Notes: a model not told the origin generated them from the letters alone. A stretch of 51,667 bases of DNA from Bdellovibrio bacteriovorus (GCF_001592755.1 NZ_LUKF01000005.1:1-51667); one strand, 5' to 3'. Positions 31,471-40,914 are shown, numbered from the stretch's first letter. Numbers and translations: made by a program.

Positions 31471-33417
31471 TTAATATAATTTAGGAACTCTGGTGATGGC
31501 TTTGGCAACTTCAATTGCATCAAGTCCAAGAACGTCACAATACCATGCAAAGGACTCCGGACGAGGGTGATTGTCTCTCTCGATCAACGCCTTGGCCTGG
31601 TCAATCGTCAAATGACCTTCACGAATCTGATTTGCACGAAGAGTGTCGTTCTCAGAGAAGCCAACAACAGAGTGATAAATGAAATTATAGAATGGGGCTG
31701 TCCCATCACCAATACGCCAGCTGGTTTCACAGTCTGGTGAGTACTCCCAGTCATACCGCTTCAAAGTGGCATCCACGACATTTTCATTCCACTCTACATA
31801 ATCAAAAAGATTAAGATAAGTGCGTGGATAAACGTAATAGCTGAGGTAGCCAGTGAACGTATCCCACAGAGAGGCATTCCAATAGCCCGGATTTACTGCA
31901 AACTCGGTTCCATAAAAACTCAGCATTTTAAGTTTATTCGACGTTGACATGCTATAGGCCATTGAAGAGTTTTCACCACTTTGCTCAGCGCCCGCAAATC
32001 TGGTTTTAAAGCCAGTCTTTTCAAGCTTGTTTTCGCCCATAACATTCAAATGCAAACCGTTTTCTTTTTTTACTTTTTCTGCATAGTAGAAGTAATGCTT
32101 ATCCCCTGCCATGAACAAAGGAATCGTCCCCAACGAAGGACGTCGAAGCCATGCGGAAACGTTGTCTTTGATATACTTTCTTTTCTTTTCAATATCCGCA
32201 GACACAATAAGGTGTTCAACTTTCAAATCTCCACACATGCGAGACTGATTGCGGCGAGCCAGATCCGTTACCATACCCCAGTCGTAGGTAAAGGCAGAGG
32301 CCTTCAACCCCAATTCCTTCACAACGGTATGCAGAGTGAAACAGCTGTCGCGGCCACCACTCAGACTGACCAAGACCTTATCTTGAGTACCGCCCTTAGA
32401 AAGGCGATTATACAGGTCATTCTTGGACAACTTGGGCTTCGCGCTTTGGTATCCAGCACAAATTGAACACGCACCAGCAGAATCGAATGCAATGCCTGGA
32501 AACGTTGAAGGTAACAGACACTTCGTACAACGTTTTACGTTCTTGGTGGCATCGCTAACGAACCTGAATTCACTTTCAAGAATACGCCCCAGCTCAACCA
32601 CATTAACATGGCTTGTATATTCTGTAGTTTGAACCTTGGTCACTTCTTTCAAAGGTGCGGATGACTCCGGCATACCGAAAGAAATCTCTTCTTTGGTAAC
32701 ATCGTAAATTCCGCCCTTTGTGTTACGGTGATCGTAAACAAAGACATTAGGAAACAACAGCTGAGTTGCTTCGTACTGCTCCTGCAGTGGAAGGGCTCTT
32801 TTTTCAGAAGAGAAATACCAGCGCTCATCACGATTCTGCAAATACAGTGAACCGTTAGATGAGAATAAAATACTCAGTCCCCACTTGGCAGAATAAATTG
32901 CGAAGTTGTTCGCGCCTTTGATCTCCTCATTGAAGGCACGCATGACTTTCGAGAAATCGAACGTGTCCGCAGAATCAGAAAGCTTACTTAGAAAACCAAC
33001 TGATGCGTAGGTATCCAAAGGTAAAGCGCAGATATCAGAAGATATCCCTTCTTTAACCTCTTTTTCATTTGTGATGATACCATTATGAACAACAATCCAG
33101 TCCTTGTAGACTACCGGCTGATTGTTCGCAGAATCCCCTGTGCCACCATGAGTCGCCAGACGAGTATGGCCAAAGACAAGCTCAGGCTTGCCGGATGCAG
33201 ATACGAAACTGCGGAAGCTTTTGTATTCGTCCGACCGGATGGCCTTATGAAACGGAAGAGAGAGCTTTCCAAAACGCAAATCCCGTCCGGCATAATCAAG
33301 GGCAGCAAAACCGAAGGCATCATGACCCCGGCGTTCCAGGACCTTCGCCATTGCCTCAAACTCTTCTATAGAATTTGAGCCTCCAAGATTTCCAATGACC
33401 CCAGCAATACCACACAT
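31471..33417 (-). CDS. Class II glutaminase fused to WbpG/PseA-like N-acetyl-sugar amidotransferase
   Basis: Residues 1 to about 230 are an Ntn-type glutamine amidotransferase: catalytic C2 (MCGIAGVIG), RRGHDAFGFA, FGHTRLATHG and VHNGIITN. From about 290 the protein is an N-acetyl-sugar amidotransferase with CTKC...CSIC (a zinc-finger-like site from 293), the ATP-pyrophosphatase loop SLSGGRDS (about 352-359), and GENKLEKTGFKTRF further on. WbpG and PseA turn an N-acetyl group of a nucleotide sugar into an acetamidino group, and WbpG normally takes ammonia from a separate HisH-like class I glutaminase. Here the ammonia source is fused and of another class. The adjacent UDP-GlcNAc dehydrogenase suggests an acidic aminosugar substrate (inference). 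Confidence 0.85.
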   Translation of the reverse strand: MCGIAGVIGNLGGSNSIEEFEAMAKVLERRGHDAFGFAALDYAGRDLRFGKLSLPFHKAIRSDEYKSFRSFVSASGKPELVFGHTRLATHGGTGDSANNQPVVYKDWIVVHNGIITNEKEVKEGISSDICALPLDTYASVGFLSKLSDSADTFDFSKVMRAFNEEIKGANNFAIYSAKWGLSILFSSNGSLYLQNRDERWYFSSEKRALPLQEQYEATQLLFPNVFVYDHRNTKGGIYDVTKEEISFGMPESSAPLKEVTKVQTTEYTSHVNVVELGRILESEFRFVSDATKNVKRCTKCLLPSTFPGIAFDSAGACSICAGYQSAKPKLSKNDLYNRLSKGGTQDKVLVSLSGGRDSCFTLHTVVKELGLKASAFTYDWGMVTDLARRNQSRMCGDLKVEHLIVSADIEKKRKYIKDNVSAWLRRPSLGTIPLFMAGDKHYFYYAEKVKKENGLHLNVMGENKLEKTGFKTRFAGAEQSGENSSMAYSMSTSNKLKMLSFYGTEFAVNPGYWNASLWDTFTGYLSYYVYPRTYLNLFDYVEWNENVVDATLKRYDWEYSPDCETSWRIGDGTAPFYNFIYHSVVGFSENDTLRANQIREGHLTIDQAKALIERDNHPRPESFAWYCDVLGLDAIEVAKAITRVPKLY

Positions 33418-33420
33418 ACC

Positions 33421-34377
33421 TTATTCTCCGTAAAATACCTTCTGCTTCAGCAATGCCAAGCTACGCTCTTGATTGACACGAATTCGATCCAACATCTCAA
33501 CGACCAGCCCAAGAATAAACAGGAACAATGCCGTGCCCAATAAGAACCCACCGCTGAATCCAGCCCACAAATAGCCGGTAAACTTTCCAGTTTGCATAAA
33601 ATGAGCAATGAACACCGCAAAAAGAGATCCGCCAATTGCAAACAACACAGAAGCCATACTCCAAAACAGTTTCAGAGGGTAATAGCTCAGATACGCTCGC
33701 CCAATGATCTTGGAGGTGTTCAAAGCGTACTTCGCAATGCTGTGAGCCATACGACTTTTACGTCCCTCGAAGTACTTCACGCGCGAGGGTACTTCCTGAA
33801 TGCGGAAACGTTTATAGGACAAGTCCAAAAACACTTCTTGAGTATAAGTGAACTGACCAAAAAGATTGAGATTCAAAAGACACTGCTTTGAGTAGGCACG
33901 GAAGCCGCAGGCCACGTCGTAATACGAAGAACCCGTCAATGAACTGATCAGCTTTGACATTTGACGATTTCCCCAAAGCTTCACTGGAGGTATGCCCTGA
34001 GGCAGATACTCGTCAGAGATAAAACGTGAAGCCGTAACAAAATCGGCTCGACCATCAACAATCGGCGCGATCAGTTTTGGAATATCATTGGGGTCAAACT
34101 GGCCGTCACCATCCGTAGTAACCATGAGATCCATCTTATTTCTAAGACTCCACTCAACTGCACTTTGAAAAGCAATACCAAGCCCCTTATTTACCCCATG
34201 GGAGACAACCTCCGCCCCCGCTTCACGAGCAAGCTGAGCGGTATTATCTTTAGAGCCGTCATCGATCACAAGGACGACAACCTTGGACACCCTATCAAGA
34301 TTTCTAGGGATAGAGCGGACGACGGTAGCGATCGTTTCGCTCTCGTTCAAACATGGGATAGCCACTACCAGATTCAT
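33421..34377 (-). CDS. GT2 glycosyltransferase with two C-terminal membrane helices
   Basis: The GT-A domain shows IPCLNESETI, LVIDDGSKDNT and the metal-binding TTDGDGQFDPNDI, as in dolichol-phosphate-mannose synthase-like enzymes. Two hydrophobic helices at about 240-300 anchor it. At 318 residues it could make a polyprenyl-phosphate sugar for the GT-C proteins of this locus, or add a sugar directly. The ATG lies 18 nt after the dehydrogenase stop and 3 nt separate its stop from the amidotransferase start, so the three are one operon. Confidence 0.85.
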   Translation of the reverse strand: MNLVVAIPCLNESETIATVVRSIPRNLDRVSKVVVLVIDDGSKDNTAQLAREAGAEVVSHGVNKGLGIAFQSAVEWSLRNKMDLMVTTDGDGQFDPNDIPKLIAPIVDGRADFVTASRFISDEYLPQGIPPVKLWGNRQMSKLISSLTGSSYYDVACGFRAYSKQCLLNLNLFGQFTYTQEVFLDLSYKRFRIQEVPSRVKYFEGRKSRMAHSIAKYALNTSKIIGRAYLSYYPLKLFWSMASVLFAIGGSLFAVFIAHFMQTGKFTGYLWAGFSGGFLLGTALFLFILGLVVEMLDRIRVNQERSLALLKQKVFYGE

Positions 34378-34395
34378 ACAACCTCAAATATAAAA

Positions 34396-35697
34396 TTATG
34401 CGTGTACCACATTGTCATGATGTCCACGGTACTTTCCGCGTGTATCAACAATCAGCTTGGCATTTTTCTGAATCATGTCGTAGTCAAACACATCATGATC
34501 AGTCGCAACAACCACACAATCATATTCTTTTAGTGTGGCCGCCGTGACATCAACAGAGCTCAACTCAAATTTGTGCTCACGCATTTTTGGGAATACTGGG
34601 ACATGAGGATCTGCATAACTGATGTTAGCGCCATTATCACGCAGTCTTTCCATCAAAAATACAGACGGAGACTCACGCATATCATCAATGTTTTTCTTAT
34701 AAGAAATTCCCAGCACCAGAACTTTTGCTGCTTTAACTGACTTCAAGCGATCATTAAGCGCCAGTGCAATCTTCTTCATAACGTAGGCTGGCATTGAGTT
34801 ATTAATCTCCCCTGCCAATTCGATGAAGCGAGTGTGAACCCCAAATTCACGAGCTTTCCAAGTCAAATAGAATGGATCGATAGGAATACAGTGACCACCG
34901 ATCCCCGGCCCTGGACGATATGCAACGAAACCAAATGGTTTGGTTGCTGCTGCATCAATAACTTCATGAATGTCGATGCCCATTTTGTCAGCGACAATTT
35001 TCATCTCGTTCACCAGACCGATATTTACCGCACGGTGAATGTTCTCAAGAAGTTTAGTCATCTCAGCAGCCTTCGTTGAACTTACCGGAACTACTTTATC
35101 GATCACGCCACCATATAGTTCCACACCAACTTCAAGACATGCCGGCGTTGAGCCGCCAACCACTTTAGGAATTGTTTTGGTGTTGAAGTGGGGATTGCCC
35201 GGATCTTCACGTTCTGGAGAGAATACCAAAAAGACATCCTTACCAACGGTGAATCCACGCGCTTCAATACGGGGTCTTAGTTCTTCTTCAGTTGTTCCCG
35301 GATAAGTTGTGCTTTCCAAAGATACAACCTGCCCTTTTCTCAGGTAAGGAACAAGGCTGTCCATTGTATTCAAAACAAAACTCAAATCCGGCTCGCGGTA
35401 TTTATTCAGAGGCGTTGGCACGCAAAGAATAATGGCATCAACTTTTGCTATTTCTGCAAAATTTGTCGTCGCCGTAAAGTTCTTACTGGAAGCCTGTTTT
35501 ACCGATGCGCTGGAAATGTGCTCAATATAGCTTTCGCCCGCTTTGATCTTTGTTACTTTAGTTTCATCAATATCGAAACCAACAACAGAAAAATTTTCTT
35601 CAGAAAAACGAAGTGCCAAAGGAAGGCCTACATACCCCAGACCGACAATCCCAATGACAGCTTTTTTAACCTTCAAGTCATTCGCCAAAGAACTCAT
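34396..35697 (-). CDS. wbpA: UDP-N-acetylglucosamine 6-dehydrogenase-like nucleotide-sugar dehydrogenase
   Basis: An NAD-dependent UDP-glucose/GDP-mannose dehydrogenase family member. It has [11 protein letters not shown] (NAD loop near 20), [10 protein letters not shown] and the catalytic C270 in [16 protein letters not shown]. It oxidises C6 of a UDP-sugar to the uronic acid in two NAD+ steps. The spacing and the [11 protein letters not shown] signature resemble WbpA/WecC-type enzymes for N-acetyl sugars more than UDP-glucose dehydrogenase, so UDP-GlcNAc to UDP-GlcNAcA is the best guess. GAGGG lies 4-5 nt before the ATG. It heads an operon with GT2 and the fused amidotransferase, 130 nt after the phosphoglycosyltransferase gene. 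Confidence 0.85.
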   Translation of the reverse strand: MSSLANDLKVKKAVIGIVGLGYVGLPLALRFSEENFSVVGFDIDETKVTKIKAGESYIEHISSASVKQASSKNFTATTNFAEIAKVDAIILCVPTPLNKYREPDLSFVLNTMDSLVPYLRKGQVVSLESTTYPGTTEEELRPRIEARGFTVGKDVFLVFSPEREDPGNPHFNTKTIPKVVGGSTPACLEVGVELYGGVIDKVVPVSSTKAAEMTKLLENIHRAVNIGLVNEMKIVADKMGIDIHEVIDAAATKPFGFVAYRPGPGIGGHCIPIDPFYLTWKAREFGVHTRFIELAGEINNSMPAYVMKKIALALNDRLKSVKAAKVLVLGISYKKNIDDMRESPSVFLMERLRDNGANISYADPHVPVFPKMREHKFELSSVDVTAATLKEYDCVVVATDHDVFDYDMIQKNAKLIVDTRGKYRGHHDNVVHA

Positions 35698-35827
35698 ACA
35701 CCCTCTTCAATAATATAGAGAAAGGATAATAAACCCGAGTATTTATATAAGTAAACGAATTCCCCTTAGAGAGACTGTTATGATGCAACACCACATCAGT
35801 GACGCTAGAACTCAGATAACCGAAATC

Positions 35828-36424
35828 TTAATTCTGGGATGAACCGCGAAATTTTTCCGTCGTAGCAGAGCCCGCTGAACTGATGCCTTCGCGTATTAAA
35901 ACTTTTTTAACAGTCTTAAAGAGAATCTTCATATCCAAAACAAATGATCTGTTATCGACATACCAAACGTCCAACTTGAACTTATCTTCCCAACTTAGGC
36001 TGTTTCGACCATTTACCTGCGCCCAACCAGTAATACCGGGGCGAACCTCATGTCGGCGAGCCTGGAACTCATTATACAACGGAAGATATTCTGCATGAAA
36101 AGGTCGCGGACCAACGAAGCTGATATCACCCACGAGAAGATTATAAAAACTGGGCAGCTCGTCCAGACTACTAGCACGCAGAAACTTTCCAAAGGAAGTG
36201 AGTCGCTGTTCATCAGGCAACAATTGCCCGTGAGCATCGACCTGATTTGTCATAGAACGAAACTTCCATAGATAAAAGACTTTCCCACCCAGCCCTCCTC
36301 GAGCCTGCTTAAATAACACGGGCGGTCCTAGTTTGATACGAACTAAAAGTGCAGTTACGAAGAGTACAGGCAGCCATAACGGGGAGAACACAAACAGCAG
36401 GATCAAATCAAAACATCGCTTCAT
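35828..36424 (-). CDS. Monotopic phosphoglycosyltransferase (PglC/WcaJ-type initiating sugar transferase)
   Basis: The 198-residue protein has one re-entrant N-terminal hydrophobic segment (about 6-28), LWKFRSMT, the catalytic Asp-Glu dyad D88-E89 in SSLDELPSF, GDISFVGPRP and RPGITGWAQVNGR. The short length is like PglC, which moves phospho-diNAcBac from UDP to undecaprenyl phosphate to begin a lipid-linked glycan. The 4-aminosugar enzymes at 15-19 kb make such a role plausible here. Its ATG overlaps the stop of the aldo/keto reductase-like gene (ATGA), so the two are coupled. The last 20 residues are a polar tail. Confidence 0.92.
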   Translation of the reverse strand: MKRCFDLILLFVFSPLWLPVLFVTALLVRIKLGPPVLFKQARGGLGGKVFYLWKFRSMTNQVDAHGQLLPDEQRLTSFGKFLRASSLDELPSFYNLLVGDISFVGPRPFHAEYLPLYNEFQARRHEVRPGITGWAQVNGRNSLSWEDKFKLDVWYVDNRSFVLDMKILFKTVKKVLIREGISSAGSATTEKFRGSSQN

Positions 36425-37158
36425 GAATTGCTCGCAAAATCACGAATATGCTCTAACTTTGAAATACTAATAATAGCACCCTCAATACCCTGATGACTAA
36501 GAGCCCATTCAAATAGCTCTCGGGCCGTTTTGTTCGTATTCTTGAGAGCTTCTCCAGCAGCCAATGGCCGTAAAATATAAGATTTCTTACCAAGCTTTGC
36601 AGCCAGCTCGATAGATTTATCGTATTCTGTTTCAATCACGTTACGATAAACTACCAGCCCGTCAATACATTCTATCCGAATAGCGCTATTTGCGAATGGA
36701 ACAGAATAAGGAAAACACATAAATTGCTTTATCTTATTTTGAAGTTTGAGATCTTCAACTTCCTTCGCTAAACAAGGACAAGCAGCTATAAAGTCTCTAA
36801 TTCTAATCTGATCCTCATTCAGATTCAGCCTCCACATCCACTGAACTACAGACAAATGAGCAGTCTGCAAATCCGAAAGATAGTCGTTCACCTTTTTAGT
36901 CAGACGGCCTACTTCAAAACCAACATCCCCGAAACTAGGCTCTGCAAGCTTCACAATATGCTCAAATTCTACATGAGGATGCTTTTTCTTTAAAAAACTA
37001 AGAGCCTCTTTTAATAAAGGATAACTCTCGTATTCCGAAGAGCTATGGAGTTTACGAACTCCCAACGAGTGTGCCTCGCAAAAAAATTGTACCCAAAATG
37101 AAACGTCCAGAGTCACTTCATGCAGGCGCATTGTCCCCAGAACTAGCTTATTGACCAT
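36421..37158 (-). CDS. Aldo/keto reductase-like protein with a degenerate catalytic tetrad
   Basis: The fold is recognisable from LVLGTMRL at the start, GVRKLHSSSEYESYPLLKEAL, EHIVKLAEP and the late RELFEWALSHQGIEGAIISI. Of the D-Y-K-H tetrad, Tyr (in SEY) and Lys (in HIVKL) remain. The Asp position is His (LHSS instead of FDTA), and the usual His is Trp (VQWMWR instead of LQLHRP). It may be a non-enzymatic relative or have altered chemistry. I chose the ATG at 37158: GGAAG lies upstream and conservation begins there; an upstream in-frame start at 37212 would overlap the previous gene. It sits between the TauD-like and PGT genes in one operon. Confidence 0.75.
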   Translation of the reverse strand: MVNKLVLGTMRLHEVTLDVSFWVQFFCEAHSLGVRKLHSSSEYESYPLLKEALSFLKKKHPHVEFEHIVKLAEPSFGDVGFEVGRLTKKVNDYLSDLQTAHLSVVQWMWRLNLNEDQIRIRDFIAACPCLAKEVEDLKLQNKIKQFMCFPYSVPFANSAIRIECIDGLVVYRNVIETEYDKSIELAAKLGKKSYILRPLAAGEALKNTNKTARELFEWALSHQGIEGAIISISKLEHIRDFASNS

Positions 37159-37178
37159 TTGGCTTTCTTCCGTACTTA

Positions 37179-37958
37179 TTAGAAAACACCGACATTCATC
37201 GCACACTTCCAAATAAAGCGTTCAGATTCTTTGGTGGCAGCAAAAGAGTTTCTTCCATGAAGAAGCTCGTCATCTTTCCACATAACGGAATCTCCGGGTT
37301 GCAATTTTACAGCCAATGTTTTTGCTTTAATTGCCGAAGAGGATAAAAGATAACTATGAAACTCTTCAACCATGTTACGAGTTTCCGCGCCGATTTCAGA
37401 AGAAACACAATAATAGTTCCAATTAACATGTAACTTAGCGCCTTTCTGGCAAATGATACACTCGGAACGAGAGTCGCCAGATCTCGAATGAGACACAGGA
37501 CGAGACATCAACTTTTCCAAAAGAACAGGATTCTCAGACTTCATACACTCAACCAGATCAACTGAGTCCAAGAAAGTAGTTTCACCGCCCGAGCCCGCAT
37601 TGGTAACACAGGCTAACAACGTCGAGTTTGGGAAGGTTGGAATATAAGAGCCATCTGTATGAAGAGGCTGAGCATTTGCAGAGTGCCGATATGCATCTGG
37701 AAAACGTGGATCAAATCGAACTTCCATCCAAACCTTGCCAGTTCTTTGCTTACTTCGGTCTCCAACATTGACATCCTCAGCTAACGCCGCAGGAGTTCCA
37801 ATAAAAGGAAATAGCGTTTCATAAAATTCCCTGACGGACTCAATCTTTTCCGCTGCCCTCAGCACGAAAACTTTAAGGTTATCGTTTTTCCAATCCTCAA
37901 CCAAGGCCTTACAGGTCTCAGCTGCAGAATCTTTGGTAAACTTCTTCTCCCACAACAT
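37179..37958 (-). CDS. TauD/TfdA-family Fe(II)/2-oxoglutarate-dependent oxygenase
   Basis: The facial triad is clear: H100-x-D102 in QPLHTDGSY and H234 in LLHGRNSF. R247 (ERFIW) is positioned to bind 2-oxoglutarate. The middle, CVTNAGSGGETTFLD, is a TauD-type lid region. It probably hydroxylates or oxidises a small molecule or a glycan precursor in the cytoplasm; the substrate is unknown. I use the ATG at 37958, which has GAGGG 8 nt upstream; an in-frame start exists 21 nt before. It is the first gene of the operon with the AKR-like and PGT genes. An oxygenase in an O-antigen-type locus is uncommon. Confidence 0.82.
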   Translation of the reverse strand: MLWEKKFTKDSAAETCKALVEDWKNDNLKVFVLRAAEKIESVREFYETLFPFIGTPAALAEDVNVGDRSKQRTGKVWMEVRFDPRFPDAYRHSANAQPLHTDGSYIPTFPNSTLLACVTNAGSGGETTFLDSVDLVECMKSENPVLLEKLMSRPVSHSRSGDSRSECIICQKGAKLHVNWNYYCVSSEIGAETRNMVEEFHSYLLSSSAIKAKTLAVKLQPGDSVMWKDDELLHGRNSFAATKESERFIWKCAMNVGVF

Positions 37959-38194
37959 ATTAGAACCCTCGCTCAACAATTGATAACTTGCCTGCTAATA
38001 CATGGCAACAATCAACTTAACCACTCCAGCCAAGGCTCCACCTAAATATTTTAAAAATCGGCCCTAGGATGCCAAGATACTAAACACATTTGAGTTCTTC
38101 GACATTGCCTACACACCGAATTCAACGCGCGCGGCGTCGAAACTTAGAAAAGACTACGGACGTCACCTATTGTACACTGCGAGCCTGAGGCCAC
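37959..38194. promoter_or_regulatory. Divergent spacer before the oxygenase operon and the ligase-like gene
   Basis: The largest gene-free stretch of the window, 236 nt, lies between two outward-facing units. A GC-rich patch (CGCGCGCGGCG, near 38129-38139) interrupts otherwise AT-rich sequence. GAGG lies 5 nt before the ATG at 38195. No promoter could be assigned by eye. Confidence 0.3.
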
Positions 38195-39400
38195 ATGTCT
38201 AAAATCGCCAACATACTACTACACGTTCTAATATTCGTCACCATCATCCACTGGAGAGCTTTTGACGCAATGATTGTACTATCGTTGTTAATTTTGATCG
38301 CAGGTCGGCCATTTTCGATAGACCAAATTGCTGGCGCACTTAAGCAAACTAAACTTTTCCATTTCTTGATAGTAGCGTGGTTACTCGTAGTTTTTATTGG
38401 GAATTATTTGTATGGAACGCCCGCAGAAGTATTAAACTTCAGATGGATTTTTGGCAGCTATATTATCTACGCCGTGAGTAGACTGAACCGAGTCAAAGAT
38501 GACTCATTTTTATCCACCACATCATTGGTCGTAACTGCAGGTGCTATTTTAGCATTCGTATATGCTTATCAATCAACCACCTCGTGGCCGTCGCAAGACA
38601 ATAGGTTCTCTGGCTTTTACCACAACCCTAACGTGTATGGCATGACTTTATCTCTTCCCTGCGTATATCTTATCGGTTGGGTGCTAACGGCCATCTTCTT
38701 TAAAAAGAAGATCTCCACCTGGAACATACTGGCGCTTGGAACTTTAACAGCCACAGTGTTTTTCACATATTCCCGCAGCTCGTGGATGGGGCTAGTATCT
38801 GCAACTTTAATGGCCGTATTTGTAATGCGCAAAAATAGAACGGTTATTCTGGGGTTCATATTTTCAATTTTAGTTGGCATAATAATGTTTCTTACAAACT
38901 TCATGAGTCTGAAGGAACGCTTACTCTACACAGGAGACTTCACGGGAGCAACTTCCACGACCGTTCGCATAGAGATCTGGAAAGCTAACATTGCCATGTT
39001 TCTCGACCAGCCCTGGTTTGGAGTTGGGTATTGGCATAACACCGAACTTCTTTCAAAATACACTACTCCAGACAAGGTTCCAGGTGACGATATATTCGCC
39101 CATGCCCATAACCAGTACCTTCAGGTACTTTCTGGAACTGGAATTATCGGGTTTACTATATACTTGCTTTTAATAGCGGTGATCGGATTTTACTTTTGGG
39201 GCAAGTATCAATCTTCAAAAGATGTCCTAGTGAAGCGAATTGCACTTTGCGCCTTTCTCTCGTTTGTCTCTTATCTTTTTACTTCATTGTCAGACTCGCC
39301 ACTTGATAGCAGAGAGACGCGAGACTTTTTTATGATTATTCTTGCAGGGAGCTTGGGAATTATTCACAACCGCACTCAGCCAGCAACTATTAACAGTTAA
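38195..39400 (+). CDS. O-antigen ligase/polymerase family protein (WaaL/Wzy_C type)
   Basis: The 401-residue membrane protein has about eleven hydrophobic segments. Key signatures of the O-antigen ligase family are GFYHNPNVYGM, FTYSRSSWMGL, RIEIWKANIAMFLDQPWFGVG, and the large-loop HAHNQYLQVLSGTGIIG with its conserved His. It could join a lipid-linked glycan to lipid A-core or polymerise it. It is a single-gene unit on the plus strand, and its TAA overlaps the stop of the convergent gene at 39397. Being next to the arabinofuranose-donor genes, it may act on that glycan. Confidence 0.85.
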   Translation: MSKIANILLHVLIFVTIIHWRAFDAMIVLSLLILIAGRPFSIDQIAGALKQTKLFHFLIVAWLLVVFIGNYLYGTPAEVLNFRWIFGSYIIYAVSRLNRVKDDSFLSTTSLVVTAGAILAFVYAYQSTTSWPSQDNRFSGFYHNPNVYGMTLSLPCVYLIGWVLTAIFFKKKISTWNILALGTLTATVFFTYSRSSWMGLVSATLMAVFVMRKNRTVILGFIFSILVGIIMFLTNFMSLKERLLYTGDFTGATSTTVRIEIWKANIAMFLDQPWFGVGYWHNTELLSKYTTPDKVPGDDIFAHAHNQYLQVLSGTGIIGFTIYLLLIAVIGFYFWGKYQSSKDVLVKRIALCAFLSFVSYLFTSLSDSPLDSRETRDFFMIILAGSLGIIHNRTQPATINS

Positions 39401-40914
39401 TAAATTTTTACTTCGACTGGTAAGTTGCCCAGCTCACCTTTGAAAGAAATCAAATCATTTTTCAGTTTGGATATTTTTTCCTCTCTTGTAAATACGGAAA
39501 CAACATCACCACCTAAAACGACATTCTTCTCCAGCAAAATAAACTCTCCTACTTTTTTCCACTCGGCAGACGGCTGAAGCCAGCTTTCATATATAAAAAG
39601 AATATCAACGCCTTTTTCATTAGCAATATCTGAAATCCAATCAAAATCGCGAGAGCTCAATCGCTTTCGCAAAGCATCTTGCGAGGCGAGGCCCCAAAGA
39701 TCCAACACTTCATACTTGTATCTTAAACCTGGAAGTCCAATGTCATTGAGTCCGACAGGTTCTTTCAAATACTTATCCATGAATTCAGCTGTAACTCCTT
39801 GCTGAAAACGTATGTTCCGAGACGCTTGATGTAATTTACTCAAGCTAAAAATATATGGCTCGCATAACCAACATAGGAATGCAAACGACAAGATGTATCG
39901 CCATCTGCTCAAGTTTGAGACAGATAGCAGACTAATGAAAAATAGAATTACGTATACCAATATGTAAACTTCATACCGAAAGAACCAACCAAATTTACCT
40001 ACGAGCAAATGCAGTACGGATGGTATAACCAAAACAGTTACACTTGCCCAAGACAATCGGTGTGTCTTACGTGCCAACAAAACATTGATAATAGTAAGAA
40101 GCAAAATGCCTAAGCCTTGTCGCGAGGTAGCGTTTGCATGAAAAGTTGACAGAACTGTTAACAAAAAACTTGTATCACTCGCCGTCTTTGCCATGACGGA
40201 TGACGGAAGAAATCCAAGCCCAATCCACTTAAGAAAAAAGGAGAATGCAACGGCAGGGAATAAAGGAAAAAGAGTCACAATACAGATCTTTTTTGGATCC
40301 CTTTTGGTGAGATAAAAAGCAACTGCAGCTGCCCAAAATACAAGCATTTCATAACGTATCATGATCGCGAAGGTTAACAAACCAACCAACTGTCCAAAGC
40401 TTTCCTGTCTTCTCTCCACTATCTCCGCAAACTGTTTAAAAATTAATGCTACGAGTAGAAGTTGAAGAACGTGTTCTAATCCGTTAAGTGCCAAGCCAAA
40501 ACCATTTATAAAAAATAGTAATAAAATAGATATTGTATAAGAAACTGCAGGCCTGATTTGAAAATTTACTAGTAGATCAAAAACCACAGCAACAAAGCAG
40601 AGAATCAAAACTGAGTTGAAAACAAAAGGAACATATTCAAAAAAATAAGTGTGCGCGAACGGGGCAAGTAGGAACGGCCAAACGATACTTGAACTTGGAG
40701 CTGAATTTTCTGACAAGTTAAACCCGTAGTGTCCCGATGCAATATTTTTAGCCAACTTCAAATGGATATAAGGATCATCAAGCGTATATGTAAAAGCTTG
40801 GAATCCTTCCGTAACCCAAGCCAAGAAAATAACTTGATACATAACTGCCGTTAGTAAGACGAAAGCTAGCCATTGCATTCTTGTTTTGCGGGACAATTCC
40901 TGAGTTTTAAACAT
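39397..40914 (-). CDS. GT-C-like membrane glycosyltransferase, candidate arabinofuranosyltransferase
   Basis: After a first helix the protein has YTLDDPYIHLKLAKNIASG. The DD...A in the first loop is characteristic of many GT-C enzymes. About ten more hydrophobic segments and a soluble C-terminal domain (from about 385) follow. I chose the ATG at 40914 (505 aa) because AGAAGGA lies just upstream; an earlier in-frame start adds 8 residues. It diverges from the three-gene polyprenyl-phospho-arabinose operon at 41037, so using that donor is a reasonable but unproven idea. Confidence 0.6.
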   Translation of the reverse strand: MFKTQELSRKTRMQWLAFVLLTAVMYQVIFLAWVTEGFQAFTYTLDDPYIHLKLAKNIASGHYGFNLSENSAPSSSIVWPFLLAPFAHTYFFEYVPFVFNSVLILCFVAVVFDLLVNFQIRPAVSYTISILLLFFINGFGLALNGLEHVLQLLLVALIFKQFAEIVERRQESFGQLVGLLTFAIMIRYEMLVFWAAAVAFYLTKRDPKKICIVTLFPLFPAVAFSFFLKWIGLGFLPSSVMAKTASDTSFLLTVLSTFHANATSRQGLGILLLTIINVLLARKTHRLSWASVTVLVIPSVLHLLVGKFGWFFRYEVYILVYVILFFISLLSVSNLSRWRYILSFAFLCWLCEPYIFSLSKLHQASRNIRFQQGVTAEFMDKYLKEPVGLNDIGLPGLRYKYEVLDLWGLASQDALRKRLSSRDFDWISDIANEKGVDILFIYESWLQPSAEWKKVGEFILLEKNVVLGGDVVSVFTREEKISKLKNDLISFKGELGNLPVEVKIY

